In this document: in pieces, positions 63,331 through 64,000 of the stretch
How the letters are laid out: each line of letters starts with the position of its first letter
Numbering within the stretch: the first letter of the stretch is position 1
Assembly (NCBI GenBank): GCA_034190875.2
Contig: CM067355.1
Span: 32,725,756 to 32,789,755, forward strand
Source of the DNA: Urechis unicinctus
Lineage: Eukaryota; Annelida; Polychaeta; Xenopneusta; Urechidae
DNA length: 64,000 nt
Reading direction: 5' to 3'
Notes under the pieces: model-generated
What the model saw: only the letters and a program-made list of their open reading frames with translations
Databases searched by the model: none
Told to the model about the DNA's origin: nothing
Position numbers and translations under genes: made by a program

Positions 63331-64000
63331 CTGCGTTCATTTGGGACACTTTATGGTAGCCTCGTCTCCAAGCGGTACACCATCCCCGTTGCTCACGCTC
63401 CCTTAGCACACTTGCTGTTAGCCTCGTCACTTGGCGATAATACTTCATTCATGCATAATTGACATCTGATCTAAATAAGGGGATAAACATATGGCATATG
63501 GAAAAAAATTCACATCATAAATACAGTCCTGGAAGAAGTGCTATCTACGGGCGATCGTGCATCTCTCATTGGTCTTGGTCGTTTGGGCCCATTTGCTGTC
63601 AGCCTCATCTCCAAGCGAGCGTGCATCCCTCTTGGGTTGCAGTCATTTAGGACCATTGCTGTCAGCCTCATCTTCAAGGATTCTTGGATTCCTCTTAAGT
63701 CGCTGCCGTATGGGACAATTTCTGTCAGCCTCGTCGTCCAGCGACCCTGCATCCCTTTAAGGTCATGGTCAAATGTCTGTTCCAGCAATCGCGCATCCAC
63801 TGTCTAGGCGGTCGTTCGGGACAATTGGTGTCAGCCTCGTCTTCTGGTGATCCTGCACTCCTCTTTGGTCATGGTCGTTTTGGCCAATTGCTGTCAGCCT
63901 CGTCATCCAGCGATGCTGCTACCCTCCTGGGTTGCGGTCGATAGGGACATTTGTTTTCAGCCTCGTAACCTGGCGTGATACTTCATTCACGGGTCATTGA
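63331..64000. repeat. Right flank: diverged 63-bp satellite with spacer
   Basis: Abrupt change after CATCCCTTGTGGGTCTTTG to the diverged unit type (GACTGCGTTCATTTGGGACAC). A spacer like that of the left flank lies at about 63424-63545, and another begins at about 63965. The sequence of units from about 63735 on closely matches parts of 22700-23200. Confidence 0.85.

Overview
This is a eukaryotic, almost certainly invertebrate, repeat-dense window. I see no host protein-coding gene, rRNA, tRNA or CRISPR array. It holds layered retrotransposons, a 38-bp-based satellite and a very large 63-bp-based satellite. The short retroelement body (GGGTAGAATAGG near one end, GTAAGAGGCGACTA just inside, an (ACTC)n tail) resembles short elements I remember from molluscs such as abalone. 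That taxonomic hint is recollection, not a search result.

Region 1 (1-10.5 kb) is a retrotransposon nest. An old minus-strand copy of an I/Jockey-group LINE (1006-2870) is interrupted by a SINE-like element. A second, nearly complete minus-strand copy of the same LINE family (3611-9176) sits inside a plus-strand RTE-type LINE fragment and is flanked by an 11-bp target-site duplication. This LINE has ORF1 (three zinc-knuckle-like motifs), then ORF2 (APE endonuclease, reverse transcriptase, RNase H, C-terminal Cys/His motif), joined by a TAATG stop-start overlap. Both ORFs are broken by stops and frameshifts. The abundant roughly 400-bp SINE-like element scattered through 1-21.6 kb appears to be this LINE's 5' UTR joined to its last ~55 bp, so it looks like an internally deleted, non-autonomous derivative.

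Region 2 (10.5-18.5 kb) begins with a ~5-kb tandem array built from a 38-bp unit organised in 153-bp and 229-bp blocks. It continues with a nested cluster of the SINE-like element, a ~320-bp (AT)-rich microsatellite and a duplicated ~190-bp segment.

Region 3 (18.5-64 kb) is a satellite domain. Diverged 63-bp units with recurring ~130-150-bp spacers occupy about 18.6-24.0 kb and 63.3-64.0 kb. Between them lies about 39 kb of much more homogeneous 63-bp monomers (24.0-63.3 kb) with ~2.05-kb and ~1.53-kb higher-order repeats and larger near-identical blocks. Because 63 is divisible by three, this DNA carries hundreds of chance ORFs with a 21-residue period, which I do not treat as genes.

The elements work together only as mobile DNA: the LINE presumably supplied the enzymes in trans for its short derivative, whose copies insert repeatedly into one another. 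The satellites look like products of unequal exchange and segmental amplification.
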